Shown here: positions 1 to 8,704 of the stretch, piece after piece | How positions within the stretch are numbered: position 1 is the first letter of the stretch | Layout of the letters: each line of letters begins with the position of its first letter | Source: Alphaproteobacteria bacterium | Lineage (GTDB): Bacteria; Pseudomonadota; Alphaproteobacteria; Rickettsiales; SXRF01 | Assembly (NCBI GenBank): GCA_019243895.1 | Contig: JAFATP010000107.1 | Span: forward strand, 1 to 9,095 | DNA: 9,095 nt | Reading direction: 5' to 3' | Position numbers and translations under genes: made by a program | Notes under the pieces: model-generated | The model's database searches: none | Told to the model about the DNA's origin: nothing | Seen by the model: the letters and a program-made list of their open reading frames with translations, nothing else

Positions 1-127
1 TGGAGCGGCAAGCAAGGCGCGCGGAAGGAAAACGTTCCGTGTTCCTCGATAGTTTTAGAATAGGGGGTGTTTAAGGTGTTCCGGCGCAGGGCAGCGGTAC
101 GAGATGCACCCAGGACTGGCAGCTGGC
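1..127. other. Left-edge stretch with no supportable gene
   Basis: No frame gives a convincing protein here. On the plus strand one frame stays open from base 2 to a TAG at 50-52 and would end in a basic tail (RGRKTFRVPR). Another stays open to a TAA at about 72-74. Either could be the last codons of a gene entering from the left, but such short tails cannot be told from chance. No tRNA or terminator hairpin is visible before the terminator at 128-156. The stretch is best read as intergenic DNA, possibly with a gene tail at its left end. Confidence 0.4.
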
Positions 128-156
128 ATAAAAAAGCGCCGCCCGAAGGCGGCGCT
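128..156 (-). terminator. Intrinsic terminator of the CsbD-like gene
   Basis: Read on the minus strand this is a perfect 9-bp stem (bases 148-156 pairing with 135-143) closed by a TTCG tetraloop and followed directly by a run of five Ts and then AT. A GC-rich stem, a very stable UUCG loop and a U tract make this a textbook Rho-independent terminator. It lies 14 nt after the stop codon of the CsbD-like gene. Read on the plus strand there is no U tract, so it should work in one direction only. Confidence 0.93.
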
Positions 157-170
157 TGGGTGCAAAGGAC

Positions 171-371
171 TTATTCTTCTATCTCTTCTTTGGAATTTTC
201 GTAATGGCCGGTGCCGGGAGGGGTCAGCTTAGGCGCCTTGCCTTGCTCGATGCGGCCCTCGTTGCGAAGATCCCGGCCCTTCTGGGCCATCTTGGGATCG
301 TTCAGCTTCTCGCCGACTTCCTCTTCAACGAATCCGGCGCTTTCCTTGATGGACCCTGTGACCTTGTTCAT
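171..371 (-). CDS. CsbD-like general stress protein
   Basis: A 66-residue, very hydrophilic protein with no signal peptide, no membrane segment and no cysteine. The N-terminus MNKVTGSIKESAGFVEEEVGE and the middle KMAQKGRDLRNEGRIEQGK match the CsbD/YjbJ pattern: a helix starting with a G.IKE.AG-type motif, then a second helix with KG...EG..Q.G. CsbD-family proteins are small, abundant, stress-induced cytosolic proteins of unknown biochemical role, so no reaction can be assigned. The ATG at 369-371 is preceded by AGAGAGG about 5 nt upstream, which supports this start. The gene stands alone: lpdA ends 137 nt upstream and a strong terminator follows. A -10-like GATAAT (418-423) and a perfect palindrome (391-412) lie just upstream, so it probably has its own regulated promoter. 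The C-terminal part (PPGTGHYENSKEEIEE) departs from the core family motif. Confidence 0.72.
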   Translation of the reverse strand: MNKVTGSIKESAGFVEEEVGEKLNDPKMAQKGRDLRNEGRIEQGKAPKLTPPGTGHYENSKEEIEE

Positions 372-390
372 ACAGCCTCTCTTTCATGAA

Positions 391-412
391 AGTGCTACGC
401 ATGCGTAGCACT
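391..412. promoter_or_regulatory. Perfect 22-bp palindrome, candidate operator
   Basis: The half-site agtgctacgca (391-401) is followed with no spacer by its exact reverse complement (402-412). A second, 10-bp palindrome, tttcatgaaa (382-391), abuts it on the side of the CsbD-like gene. On the minus strand a -10-like GATAAT (418-423) would put the transcription start at or next to the first base of the large palindrome. It would then cover about +1 to +22, 20 nt before the start codon. That position suits a repressor operator or a 5' leader hairpin. I see no good -35 box at the right distance and cannot name the regulator. Confidence 0.5.
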
Positions 413-508
413 GTAATATTATCCCAAGATGCGCCTAAAGGGGCGATGGCAAAACCGCCTTGCCATATAAATGGACCATTAAAAAGAGGCCGGTTTGAGG
501 CGGAAAAT

Positions 509-1900
509 TCAGATATGCACGGCGCGGCCAAGCACCGCCAGCGCCGCTTCCTTAACCGCCTCGCTGAGCGTGGGATGGGCGTGGCAGGTGCGGGCGATAT
601 CTTCCGAGGATGCGCCGAATTCCATCGCCACGCAGGCTTCATGAATCAGCGTGCCCGCCTCCGGCCCCAGGATATGCACGCCCAGCACGCGGTCGGTTCT
701 GGCGTCGGCGATGATCTTGACGAAGCCTTCGCTGTCGCCTACGGCGCGGGCGCGGCTGTTGGCCAGAAAGGGAAATTTGCCGACTTTGTATTCAATGCCT
801 GCGGTCTTCGCCTCTTCCTCGCTTTTGCCGACGCTGGCCACTTCGGGATGCGTATAGACCACGCCGGGAATGACATCGTAATTCACGTGTCCCTTTTGCC
901 CCGCCATGATTTCAACGGCGGCCACCGCTTCCTCCTCCGCCTTGTGCGCCAGCATCGGCCCGGCGATGACATCGCCCACCGCGTAAATATTAGGCGCGGA
1001 GGTGCGCAGATGCACATCCACCTTAATGCGTCCGCGCTCATCCAGCGCGATGCCCGCTTTTTCCAGGCCCAGGCCTTGCGTGTAGGGCCGGCGGCCGATG
1101 GCCACCAGTACCACGTCGCAGGCAATGGACTCGGCCGCGCCGCCCTTGGCCGGTTCCACATTCAGCGTAACGCCGTTGGCATCCGTTTTCGCTCCGGTGA
1201 CTTTGGTGCCGAGCCTGAAGGCGAAGCCCTGCTTTTCCAGCACGCGCTGGAAGGCTTTGGCCACCTCCGCGTCCATGCCGGGGGTGATGCGGTCCAAAAA
1301 CTCCACCACTGTCACTTTCGCACCCAGGCGCTTCCATACCGAGCCCATCTCCAGGCCGATATAGCCGCCGCCCACCACCACCAGGTGCTGCGGCACGGCA
1401 GAAAGCGTGAGTGCGCCGGTGGAGGTGACGATGCGCTTTTCATCAATCTCCACTCCCGGCAGCGGCATCGATTCCGAGCCGGTGGCGATCAGGATATTTT
1501 TGGCCGAGAGCGTGTCCTTGCCGTCCACGGTGACCCGGCCGGGGCCAGAAATGGCGCCCGCGCCCACGAGATACGTCACCTTGTTCTTCTTGAATAATCC
1601 CTCGATGCCCTTGGTGAGGCCGCTCACCACATCGTCTTTCTGCTTCAGCATGGCGGGCAAATCCAGTTCCACGCTGGCCTTGATGCCGAAGGCGGCGAAA
1701 TGATGCTTCGCCTCGTCGTATTTGTGCGAGGAATTCAGCAGCGCCTTGGAAGGAATGCAGCCGATATTCAGGCAGGTGCCGCCCAGCGCACCGCGCTTTT
1801 CCACGCAGGCCACTTTCATGCCCAGCTGCGCCGCGCGGATCGCCCCGACATAACCCGCCGGGCCGCCGCCGATGACAATGAGATCGAAATTCTGTTCCAT
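509..1900 (-). CDS. lpdA: Dihydrolipoyl dehydrogenase (E3)
   Basis: The E3 flavoprotein reoxidises the dihydrolipoyl arm of 2-oxoacid dehydrogenase E2 subunits and passes electrons through FAD to NAD+ in the cytosol. The 463 residues are the usual length. Visible are the FAD-binding GGGPAG (11-16), the redox disulfide motif [13 protein letters not shown] (40-52) with Cys43 and Cys48, ATGS (139-142), the NAD-binding [10 protein letters not shown] (177-186), the second FAD motif NIYAVGDV near residue 310, and the C-terminal HPT..E with His442 and Glu447, the catalytic base pair. No key residue is missing. The ATG follows the sucB stop codon with one base between (TAG-c-ATG), so translation is probably coupled. 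The weak GGGG about 8 nt upstream lies inside sucB. Next to sucB it is most likely the E3 of 2-oxoglutarate dehydrogenase, though such a subunit can also serve pyruvate dehydrogenase and glycine cleavage. No clear terminator follows. Confidence 0.97.
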   Translation of the reverse strand: MEQNFDLIVIGGGPAGYVGAIRAAQLGMKVACVEKRGALGGTCLNIGCIPSKALLNSSHKYDEAKHHFAAFGIKASVELDLPAMLKQKDDVVSGLTKGIEGLFKKNKVTYLVGAGAISGPGRVTVDGKDTLSAKNILIATGSESMPLPGVEIDEKRIVTSTGALTLSAVPQHLVVVGGGYIGLEMGSVWKRLGAKVTVVEFLDRITPGMDAEVAKAFQRVLEKQGFAFRLGTKVTGAKTDANGVTLNVEPAKGGAAESIACDVVLVAIGRRPYTQGLGLEKAGIALDERGRIKVDVHLRTSAPNIYAVGDVIAGPMLAHKAEEEAVAAVEIMAGQKGHVNYDVIPGVVYTHPEVASVGKSEEEAKTAGIEYKVGKFPFLANSRARAVGDSEGFVKIIADARTDRVLGVHILGPEAGTLIHEACVAMEFGASSEDIARTCHAHPTLSEAVKEAALAVLGRAVHI

Positions 1901-1901
1901 G

Positions 1902-3080
1902 CTATAGCCCCAGCATCAATCTCCGCGGATCTTCCACGCCTTCTTTCACCCGCACCAGGAAGGTGACCGATTCCTTGCCGTCGATGATGCGGTGGTCGTA
2001 GGAAAGCGCCACATACATCATCGGGCGGATTACCACCTGACCTTTGACGGCGATGGGGCGTTCTTCCGTTTTATGCATGCCAAGAATGCCCGATTGCGGC
2101 GGGTTAATGATGGGCGTGCTCATCAGCGAGCCATAGACGCCGCCGTTGGAAATGGTGAACGTGCCGCCGGAGAGGTCGCTCATGGCGAGCGATCCTTCCC
2201 GCGCTTTCTTGGCCAGGCGGCCGATTTCCGCTTCGATCTCCAGCAGGGAGAGCTGGTCGCAGTTGCGCACTACCGGCACCACCAGGCCCTGATCCGTTCC
2301 CACCGCCACGCCGATATCGTAATAATGCTTATAGACAATCTCGTCGCCTTCGATGCTGGCATTGACAGCAGGAATTTCCTTCAGTGCCTGCACGGCGGCC
2401 TTGACGAAAAATCCCATGAAGCCCAAGCGGATGGCATGCTTTTTCTCGAACGCGTCCTTGTAATCATTGCGCAGCGCCGTCACGTTGCTCATGTCGATTT
2501 CGTTGAACGTGGTAAGAATGGCGGCGGTGTTTTGCGAATCTTTCAAGCGCTTGGCGATGACCTGGCGCAGCTTGTTCATCTTCACCCGCTCTTCGCGCTT
2601 GGCGGAGGCTTGAGGTGGCTGCGCTTTGCCGGAGGAAGCCGATTCCAGGATGTCCCCCTTGGTGACGCGCCCGTCCTTGCCGCTGCCCTGCAGCGAGGCG
2701 GCGTTGATGCCGGTCTCCTCCAGCATCTTGCGCGCGGCAGGGCCGGGCTGCTTATCGGGCATCGGAGCAGCCGAAGGCTTAGCTGGTTCCTGATACCTGT
2801 TTACCGATTCCTGCGGCACTTTCGGGGCGGACGCACCTTTAGCGCCGACATCGATGACACCCAGCACCGAGCCGACTTCCACCGTCTGCCCTTCCTTGAC
2901 CGTGATCTCTTTCAGCGCCCCGGCGGCAGGTGCGTTCACTTCCATCGTCACCTTGTCGGTTTCGAGCTCTACCACCGGCTCGTCCTGCGCCACTGCATCG
3001 CCCACCTTCTTAAACCATTTGGAGACCGTTGCTTCCGTGACCGATTCACCGAGATTGGGAACGATGATTTCGCCTGCCAT
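1902..3080 (-). CDS. sucB: Dihydrolipoyl succinyltransferase, E2 of 2-oxoglutarate dehydrogenase
   Basis: This E2 core protein moves the succinyl group from the E1-loaded lipoyl arm to CoA and scaffolds the complex. Its 392 residues show the standard layout: one lipoyl domain (about 2-78) with ETDKV and lipoyl-lysine Lys43, a linker (about 79-111), a peripheral subunit-binding domain (about 112-146, [12 protein letters not shown] then [12 protein letters not shown]), and the acyltransferase domain (about 165-392) ending in [16 protein letters not shown] with catalytic His363 and Asp367. Assignment to the succinyl rather than the acetyl enzyme rests on the single lipoyl domain, the N-terminus ([15 protein letters not shown]) and the adjacent lpdA. 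GAGG lies about 8 nt before the ATG. The linker holds an oddly polar piece, [10 protein letters not shown] (89-98). sucA is not upstream, where it would normally be; the preceding gene is a DUF3429 membrane protein 63 nt away. Confidence 0.95.
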   Translation of the reverse strand: MAGEIIVPNLGESVTEATVSKWFKKVGDAVAQDEPVVELETDKVTMEVNAPAAGALKEITVKEGQTVEVGSVLGVIDVGAKGASAPKVPQESVNRYQEPAKPSAAPMPDKQPGPAARKMLEETGINAASLQGSGKDGRVTKGDILESASSGKAQPPQASAKREERVKMNKLRQVIAKRLKDSQNTAAILTTFNEIDMSNVTALRNDYKDAFEKKHAIRLGFMGFFVKAAVQALKEIPAVNASIEGDEIVYKHYYDIGVAVGTDQGLVVPVVRNCDQLSLLEIEAEIGRLAKKAREGSLAMSDLSGGTFTISNGGVYGSLMSTPIINPPQSGILGMHKTEERPIAVKGQVVIRPMMYVALSYDHRIIDGKESVTFLVRVKEGVEDPRRLMLGL

Positions 3081-3143
3081 AATGACCTCTGCGTTGTTCT
3101 AGCGCCTTGTAGCGTGGTTGAGCGGCGCTGTAAAGCGTCCCTC

Positions 3144-3596
3144 TTAAATGACGCTGAAATAAGCTACATACATGGAAACCACCACGATGGGCGTCACGAT
3201 GCCGCGAAGGTTGAAGTACCACAGAGGAATCATTTGATGCGAATAGAGCAGGCTGTCCACCCCCCAGGCGACGGCGAAGAAAAAGGCGAAAGCCAGCAGG
3301 CGCAGATAGGGCTGCTGCAGGAAGAATACCCCCCATGCCACCAGCACGAAAAGAACGCTAACGCCGTGCAGCAATAGGGAGGCATCGGTTTGCCCGGCGT
3401 GAGAAAATGTCATGGCGAAGCCCCAATGAATGCCGCCCAAAAAGGAAAGCATCACCGCGCCATAAATGAACAACGGCTGGAGCAACCCTTCCGTATTTTC
3501 CTTATCCAGCGAAATGCCTACGCTCAGGCCCACAAAGGGCATTGTCCCGAGAAGCGTGAGAGCCAACGCGAAACGGGGAATGAAAACGTCGCGCAT
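3144..3596 (-). CDS. DUF3429 family integral membrane protein
   Basis: A 150-residue hydrophobic protein with about five membrane segments, at roughly 7-28, 42-62, 74-93, 98-117 and 130-149. The motif YGAVMLSFLGGIHWGFAM (45-62) and the late PLWYFNLRGIVTPIVV (124-139) fit the DUF3429 family, whose function is unknown; I recognise the family from these motifs without a search. There is no signal peptide separate from the first segment. The start is well placed: mscL ends with TGA only 6 nt before this ATG, and the sequence TGAGGA serves as both stop codon and ribosome binding site, so the two are probably translationally coupled. That pairs the protein with a mechanosensitive channel in the same membrane, but gives no direct evidence of a shared task. 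Confidence 0.8.
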   Translation of the reverse strand: MRDVFIPRFALALTLLGTMPFVGLSVGISLDKENTEGLLQPLFIYGAVMLSFLGGIHWGFAMTFSHAGQTDASLLLHGVSVLFVLVAWGVFFLQQPYLRLLAFAFFFAVAWGVDSLLYSHQMIPLWYFNLRGIVTPIVVVSMYVAYFSVI

Positions 3597-3602
3597 AAAT
3601 CC

Positions 3603-3998
3603 TCACCGTTGCTTTAGCAGATCGCGGATTTCGGCCAGCAGTTTTTCGGATGTCGTCGGCGCCGGTGCTTGCGTCCGGTAAAAGCGCTGCAGCTGCCGCA
3701 CCAGAAGGAAAATGGCAAAGGATACGATCAGGAAATTAATGACGTGATTCAGGAACAGGCCGTAAGCGATGACGGGTGCGCCTGCGGCTCTTGCCTCCTG
3801 CAGCGTATCGTAATGGCCCGTCAGCGCGATGAAGTGGTTAGAAAAATCCAGTCCGCCGGTCAGCGCGCCCAGCACGGGCATGAGGATGTCACCCACCAGG
3901 GAGGTGACGATGCCGGTGAAAGCGGCGCCCACAATGATGCCCACGGCCAGGTCCACCACATTGCCCCGCGCGATGAATGCCTTGAAATCATTGAGCAT
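3603..3998 (-). CDS. mscL: Large-conductance mechanosensitive channel MscL
   Basis: MscL is a homopentameric inner-membrane channel that opens under high membrane tension and lets solutes out during hypo-osmotic shock. The 131 residues are close to the usual length of about 136. The signature N-terminus is intact: amphipathic helix LNDFKAFIARGN (2-13), then the pore helix VVDLAVGIIVGAAFTGIVTS (14-33) leading to DILMPVLG (37-44). A periplasmic loop (about 45-74) carries HYDTLQEARAAG. TM2 (about 76-100) follows, and the cytoplasmic C-terminal helix ends in EKLLAEIRDLLKQR, the typical pentamer bundle. GGAG about 8 nt before the ATG, with a second AGGAGG further up, gives a strong ribosome binding site. 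It lies 44 nt after the methyltransferase gene and 6 nt before the DUF3429 gene, all in one direction. Confidence 0.96.
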   Translation of the reverse strand: MLNDFKAFIARGNVVDLAVGIIVGAAFTGIVTSLVGDILMPVLGALTGGLDFSNHFIALTGHYDTLQEARAAGAPVIAYGLFLNHVINFLIVSFAIFLLVRQLQRFYRTQAPAPTTSEKLLAEIRDLLKQR

Positions 3999-4042
3999 GG
4001 GCGTTTCTCCATTTCCTCCTCATGTTAATGCAAGCGGAGGGC

Positions 4043-5230
4043 TTATTCAAGACGTAGCAGCAGGGCCTTCAGGTATTCGCTCTGGGGCAGGTGCGGATGC
4101 ACCGGATGATCGAGGGCATGGCCGGTGAAGGCGAGGATTTCAACGCCGCGCCCGACCCGCGCCACGCCGTGCAATACCGCCTCGCGTAAGCGCGGGCGTG
4201 TGGCGTGATGCGAACAGGAGCATACCATCAGCAACCCGCCCGGCGCCACCAGCGCAGCGGCCAGCCGCGCCACCTTTGTGTACCCCTTGAGGCCGCTTGC
4301 CATATCGTTGCGCGTTTTGATAAAAGCGGGCGGGTCCGCCACTACGATATCAAAAGTTACCCGCGCCTGCGCCTGCGCCGCGCCGGCGGCGAAGACGTCG
4401 TTCCGCAGAAAGGTGCAGCGGTCTGCAACTCCATTCAGCGCTGCCGCTTCCTCGGCCAGCGTCAGGGCCAGTGGGGAACTATCGACCAGCGTGATCGCGG
4501 AAGCGCCGGAGCGCGCGGCCAGCAGACTAAAACCGCCGCTATGCGAGAAGAGGTCCAGCACGCTCTTTCCGGACGCATGGCCGGCGACCAGGCGCCGATT
4601 GTCGCGTTGATCGTAAAACCAGCCGGTTTTCTGGCCGCGCCAGGGATCGGCCACATAGCGGCAGCCGTTTTCCAGCACTTCGAGACGCGCGGGCATTTCA
4701 CCGCGCAACATTGCTACGTCCTGGGCTAAGCCTTCTTTCGTCCGCGCCGCAATATCATTGCGCAGCAGCAGCGCCTGGGGCGCAATGACGGCATCCAGTG
4801 CCTGCAGCACCAGCGGCAGCAGGCGCTCCATGCCCGCCGTTGCCACCTGCAGCACGCAATGCTGATCGAAGCGGTCGACGATCAGGCCGGGCAGCAAATC
4901 CCCCTCGGCATGCACCAGACGATAATAAGGCACGCCGAGAGGCCGCCGCCGCTCCAACGCATGCTGCAGCCGTCGAATAAAAAAATCGACATCGATAGGC
5001 TGACGCCTCCGAGTTAACATCCGCACGGCGATGGCGGAGGCGCGGTTGTAATAGCCGATGCCTAAAAAAGCATCACGCGTGCCCCGAATTTCCGCCAGTT
5101 CGCCGTTTTCCGCCAGCGCCAGCGCCGATGAATCGGCAATGTCCGCCGCCATCACCCAAGGAAACCCGGAAAGAAGAGGCGCTTCCCGGCCTTTTTTCAG
5201 TCGTACGCTTAGGCTAATTGGCTGATTCAT
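4043..5230 (-). CDS. RlmI-like class I SAM-dependent rRNA methyltransferase
   Basis: A 395-residue protein of the RlmI/YccW group (COG1092), whose characterised member methylates a cytosine C5 in 23S rRNA. The layout fits: N-terminal PUA-type RNA-binding domain (about 6-75, with LKKGREAPLLSGFPWV), a middle domain containing RLVHAEGDLLPGLIVDRF (104-121), then the Rossmann methyltransferase domain with KTGWFYDQRDNR (201-212), the SAM-binding motif VLDLFSHSGGFS (224-235), acidic Asp250 after the second strand, DPPAF (299-303) and CSCSHH (337-342), where the catalytic cysteine is expected. The end HPVHPHLPQSEYLKALLLRL is typical of alphaproteobacterial members. The exact target base is not known for this lineage, so I give no symbol. 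The ATG has TGAGG only about 2 nt upstream, a rather short spacing, but no better start is seen and the alignment with relatives begins near here. It is divergent from mdh and probably heads the minus-strand block. Confidence 0.88.
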   Translation of the reverse strand: MNQPISLSVRLKKGREAPLLSGFPWVMAADIADSSALALAENGELAEIRGTRDAFLGIGYYNRASAIAVRMLTRRRQPIDVDFFIRRLQHALERRRPLGVPYYRLVHAEGDLLPGLIVDRFDQHCVLQVATAGMERLLPLVLQALDAVIAPQALLLRNDIAARTKEGLAQDVAMLRGEMPARLEVLENGCRYVADPWRGQKTGWFYDQRDNRRLVAGHASGKSVLDLFSHSGGFSLLAARSGASAITLVDSSPLALTLAEEAAALNGVADRCTFLRNDVFAAGAAQAQARVTFDIVVADPPAFIKTRNDMASGLKGYTKVARLAAALVAPGGLLMVCSCSHHATRPRLREAVLHGVARVGRGVEILAFTGHALDHPVHPHLPQSEYLKALLLRLE

Positions 5231-6320
<1,090 letters not shown>

Positions 6321-6364
6321 TTTAATCAAAGCAAGCGAATCCGCGCTTACAAGGAAGGGACGCC

Positions 6365-7540
6365 ATGAACATTCATGAATACCAGGCCAAGCAGATTCTT
6401 GCGAGGTATCACGTGCCCGTGCCGCGAGGCCAGGTGGCATTCACACCGCATGAAGCGGTGACGGCGGCGCAGGCCCTGGGCGGCAAGCTATGGGTGGTGA
6501 AAGCGCAGATTCATGCGGGCGGCCGCGGCAAGGCGGGCGGCGTGAAACTTGCACGCTCGCTGGATGAGGTGGAAACCTTCGCGCGCCAGATGCTGGGCAT
6601 GACGCTGATCACGCACCAGACCGGCCCGGAAGGCAGGCTGGTGAAGCGCGTGTATGTGGAGCAGGGCACCGAGATCGCCAAGGAACTGTATTTAAGCGTG
6701 GTGGTGGATCGCGCCACGTCGCGCATCACTTTTGTGGTGTCCACCGAAGGCGGCATGGACATTGAAGAGGTGGCGGCCAAGCACCCGGACAAGCTGCATA
6801 TGGTGACGGTGGACCCTGCCTGCCGCATCCAGCCGTTTCATTCGCGCAAATTAGGCTTCGCGCTGAATATGCCCAAGCCGTTGCAGAAGCCGTTTTATGA
6901 TTTCGTCAACACGCTCTACAGCTGCTTCACCGAAACGGATGCCTCTCAGGTGGAGATCAACCCGCTGGTGATCACCAAATCCGACACGCTGCTGGCGCTG
7001 GACGCCAAGTTCAATTTCGACGACAACGCGCTGTTTTATCACCAGGACATCGCCGAGCTGCGCGACCCGGACGAAGAAGACCCGCTGGAGCGGCAGGCGG
7101 CGCAGTTCGGGCTTTCCTATATCAAGATGGATGGCAATATCGGCTGCATGGTGAACGGCGCCGGCCTGGCCATGGCCACCATGGACATCATCAAGCTATA
7201 CGGCGGCTCTCCCGCCAACTTTCTGGACGTGGGCGGCGGCGCCAACAAGGAAAAGGTGACGGCGGCATTCAAGCTGATTCTTTCGGACCGGCATGTGGAA
7301 GGGATACTGGTGAATATCTTTGGGGGCATTATGCGCTGCGATATCATCGCCGAGGGCATCATCACCGCGGCGCGCGAGGTGAATCTGGACGTGCCGCTGG
7401 TGGTGCGCCTGGAAGGCACCAACGTGGAGCTGGGCAAAAAGATGCTCTCCTCCTCCGGCCTGGCCATCACACCGGCGGATAATCTCGCCGATGCGGCGGA
7501 GAAGATCACGCGCGCGGTAAAAGCGAAGAAGGTGGCGTAA
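6365..7540 (+). CDS. sucC: Succinyl-CoA synthetase (ADP/GDP-forming) beta subunit
   Basis: The beta subunit binds the nucleotide and succinate and, with SucD, converts succinyl-CoA to succinate with substrate-level phosphorylation. The 391 residues are of standard length. An ATP-grasp domain covers about 1-240: [12 protein letters not shown] at the start, [16 protein letters not shown] (46-61) with the nucleotide loop Gly53-Arg54-Gly55, and Mg ligands Asn199 (in VEINPL) and Asp213 (in ALDAK), which fall at the same numbers as in the E. coli protein. The C-terminal CoA-ligase domain carries [18 protein letters not shown] (257-274), GGGANKEKV (290-298), [10 protein letters not shown] (317-326) and RLEGTN. 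The nucleotide preference (ATP or GTP) cannot be settled by eye. AAGGAAGGGA before the ATG is a strong ribosome binding site. sucD follows after an unusually long 109-nt gap that carries an inverted repeat. Confidence 0.97.
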   Translation: MNIHEYQAKQILARYHVPVPRGQVAFTPHEAVTAAQALGGKLWVVKAQIHAGGRGKAGGVKLARSLDEVETFARQMLGMTLITHQTGPEGRLVKRVYVEQGTEIAKELYLSVVVDRATSRITFVVSTEGGMDIEEVAAKHPDKLHMVTVDPACRIQPFHSRKLGFALNMPKPLQKPFYDFVNTLYSCFTETDASQVEINPLVITKSDTLLALDAKFNFDDNALFYHQDIAELRDPDEEDPLERQAAQFGLSYIKMDGNIGCMVNGAGLAMATMDIIKLYGGSPANFLDVGGGANKEKVTAAFKLILSDRHVEGILVNIFGGIMRCDIIAEGIITAAREVNLDVPLVVRLEGTNVELGKKMLSSSGLAITPADNLADAAEKITRAVKAKKVA

Positions 7541-7555
7541 GAAATGAAGAATCAC

Positions 7556-7579
7556 GAAGTCAGGAAGTCAGGAAGACAC
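7556..7579. repeat. Three short tandem units of 8 bp in the sucC-sucD gap
   Basis: Two identical GAAGTCAG units (7556-7563 and 7564-7571) are followed by a degenerate third, GAAGACAC (7572-7579), and a further GAA. These units form the left arm of the larger inverted repeat in this gap. The array is too short to be a CRISPR or a typical minisatellite and looks like part of a small intergenic element. Confidence 0.6.
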
Positions 7580-7634
7580 GAAAATTGTTTTAGGCTCATT
7601 CGGAGCTTCGTGGTTTTTGGGCTTCCCGCCTTCC
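7563..7634. repeat. Imperfect inverted repeat between sucC and sucD
   Basis: Three blocks pair in order across a 72-nt span: GGAAG 7563-7567 with CTTCC 7630-7634, GGAAG 7571-7575 with CTTCC 7622-7626 (both with a 3-nt unpaired spacer per side), and CACGAA 7577-7582 with TTCGTG 7607-7612. That is 16 paired positions around a 24-nt apical loop. The structure ends 6 nt before the GGAG ribosome binding site of sucD (7641-7644). Its composition (CACGAAG motifs, T runs) differs from the flanking genes. It resembles the small palindromic elements that settle between genes in many proteobacteria; it could also act as a hairpin in the mRNA that alters processing or the SucC:SucD ratio. There is no U tract directly after it, so it is not a standard terminator. 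Confidence 0.55.
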
Positions 7635-7649
7635 AAAACAGGAGCGCAT

Positions 7650-8531
7650 ATGTCCGTCCTCATCCATAAGAACACCAAAGTCATCTGCCAGGGCATCACC
7701 GGGCGGGAAGGCACGTATCACACCGAGCAGGCGCTGGCTTACGGCACCAAAATGGTGGGTGGCGTCACTCCCAACAAGGGCGGGACGGCGCATATCGACC
7801 TGCCGGTGTTCGATACGGTGGAGGAAGCCAAGGCCAAAACGGGCGCCACCGCTAGCGTGATTTACGTGCCGCCGCCGTTTGCCGCTGACGCCATCCTGGA
7901 AGCCATCGACGCGCAGATGGAGTTGATCATCTGCATCACCGAGGGCATTCCGGTGCTGGATATGGTGAAGGTGAAGCGCGCGCTATGCGGCTCCGGCACC
8001 CGGTTGATCGGCCCGAACTGCCCGGGCGTGATTACGCCCGATGAATGCAAGATCGGCATCATGCCCGGCCACATCCACAAAAAAGGCAAAATCGGCATCG
8101 TCTCGCGCTCCGGCACGCTCACCTATGAGGCCGTGGCTCAGACCACCGCCGAGGGCTTAGGCCAGTCCACCTGCGTGGGGATCGGCGGCGACCCCGTGAA
8201 AGGCACCGAATTCACCGATGTCATCGAGATGTTCCTGGCCGACGATGAAACCCAGGCCATCGTCATGATCGGCGAAATCGGCGGCGACGCCGAGGAGCAG
8301 GCGGCGGCGTTCATTAAAACCTCCAAAGTCAAAAAACCGATGGTCGGCTTCATTGCCGGGCGCACCGCTCCTCCGGGCCGGCGCATGGGCCATGCCGGCG
8401 CCATCGTCTCCGGCGGCAAGGGCGGCGCGGAGGATAAGATTGAGGCCATGAAATCCGCCGGCATCAAAGTGGCCGACTCTCCCGCCGCCATCGGCACCAC
8501 CATGAAGGAATTGCTGAAAAAAGCCGCGTAA
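7650..8531 (+). CDS. sucD: Succinyl-CoA synthetase alpha subunit
   Basis: The alpha subunit binds CoA and carries the phosphohistidine intermediate; it pairs with SucC from the gene before. I place the start at 7650, giving 293 residues beginning [15 protein letters not shown] like relatives, with AGGAG 5 nt upstream. An in-frame ATG at 7617 lies in the repeat-rich gap and has no matching family sequence. Visible are the CoA-binding Rossmann part [15 protein letters not shown] (10-24), [25 protein letters not shown] in the middle, [16 protein letters not shown], and RMGHAGAI with the active-site His248 that is phosphorylated. Length and all key motifs are normal. It ends the mdh-sucC-sucD set: the next feature is a tRNA, and sucA, which follows sucD in many alphaproteobacteria, is absent. 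Only a short 4-bp GC hairpin without a T tract is seen between the stop codon and the tRNA. Confidence 0.97.
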   Translation: MSVLIHKNTKVICQGITGREGTYHTEQALAYGTKMVGGVTPNKGGTAHIDLPVFDTVEEAKAKTGATASVIYVPPPFAADAILEAIDAQMELIICITEGIPVLDMVKVKRALCGSGTRLIGPNCPGVITPDECKIGIMPGHIHKKGKIGIVSRSGTLTYEAVAQTTAEGLGQSTCVGIGGDPVKGTEFTDVIEMFLADDETQAIVMIGEIGGDAEEQAAAFIKTSKVKKPMVGFIAGRTAPPGRRMGHAGAIVSGGKGGAEDKIEAMKSAGIKVADSPAAIGTTMKELLKKAA

Positions 8532-8578
8532 GCTATCGTGCCTTCCGCGCGTTTCGCGTGTCGTCCCCCGCGCTAGAC

Positions 8579-8668
8579 GGATGGGTGGCCGAGTGGTTTA
8601 AGGCACCGGTCTTGAAAACCGGCGGAATCGCAAGGTTCCCGTGAGTTCGAATCTCACCCCATCCGCCA
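8579..8668 (+). tRNA. tRNA-Ser(UGA)
   Basis: A complete 90-nt class II tRNA. The acceptor stem GGATGGG (8579-8585) pairs with CCCATCC (8658-8664), followed by discriminator G8665 and an encoded CCA (8666-8668). The D region begins TGGCCGAGTGG. The anticodon stem CCGGT (8606-8610) pairs with ACCGG (8618-8622), with the loop CTTGAAA and anticodon TGA at 8613-8615, which reads UCA and related serine codons. The long variable arm has GGAA (8624-8627) pairing with TTCC (8636-8639). The T stem GTGAG/CTCAC encloses TTCGAAT. The G discriminator and long variable arm are serine identity elements. No promoter or terminator of its own is obvious. tRNA-Ser genes are frequent integration sites. Confidence 0.97.
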
Positions 8669-8704
8669 ACGCCTGAGCGATTTTTAGGCCCTCGAAATGC
8701 GTTT

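Noticed and set aside
446..466. 7-bp hairpin (ATGGCAA/TTGCCAT) downstream of lpdA as its terminator
   Set aside because: No T tract follows it on the minus strand and the loop is 7 nt; it might still be a structured element but does not meet terminator criteria.
386..1597. 403-codon plus-strand open frame opposite lpdA
   Set aside because: It lies antisense to a full, motif-complete dihydrolipoyl dehydrogenase. Its His/Arg/Ala-rich translation is typical of an opposite-strand shadow in GC-rich DNA, with no recognisable domain.
3101..3129. AGCGCC/GGCGCT inverted repeat in the gap before sucB
   Set aside because: Six-base arms with a 17-nt loop and no U tract; insufficient for a terminator or riboswitch call.
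1992..3377. 461-codon plus-strand open frame opposite sucB and part of the DUF3429 gene
   Set aside because: It spans two real genes on the other strand and is low-complexity His/Arg/Leu-rich; no family motif or sensible ribosome binding site.
6333..6348. 5-bp hairpin (AAGCG/CGCTT) between mdh and sucC
   Set aside because: Too short and without a T tract to count as a terminator or attenuator; the genes look cotranscribed.
7556..7579. Short tandem units considered as a CRISPR remnant
   Set aside because: Units are 8 bp and contiguous with no spacers, unlike a CRISPR repeat-spacer array.
8548..8558. CGCG-TTT-CGCG hairpin after sucD as terminator
   Set aside because: Only 4 bp of stem and no T run afterwards; probably chance in GC-rich DNA.
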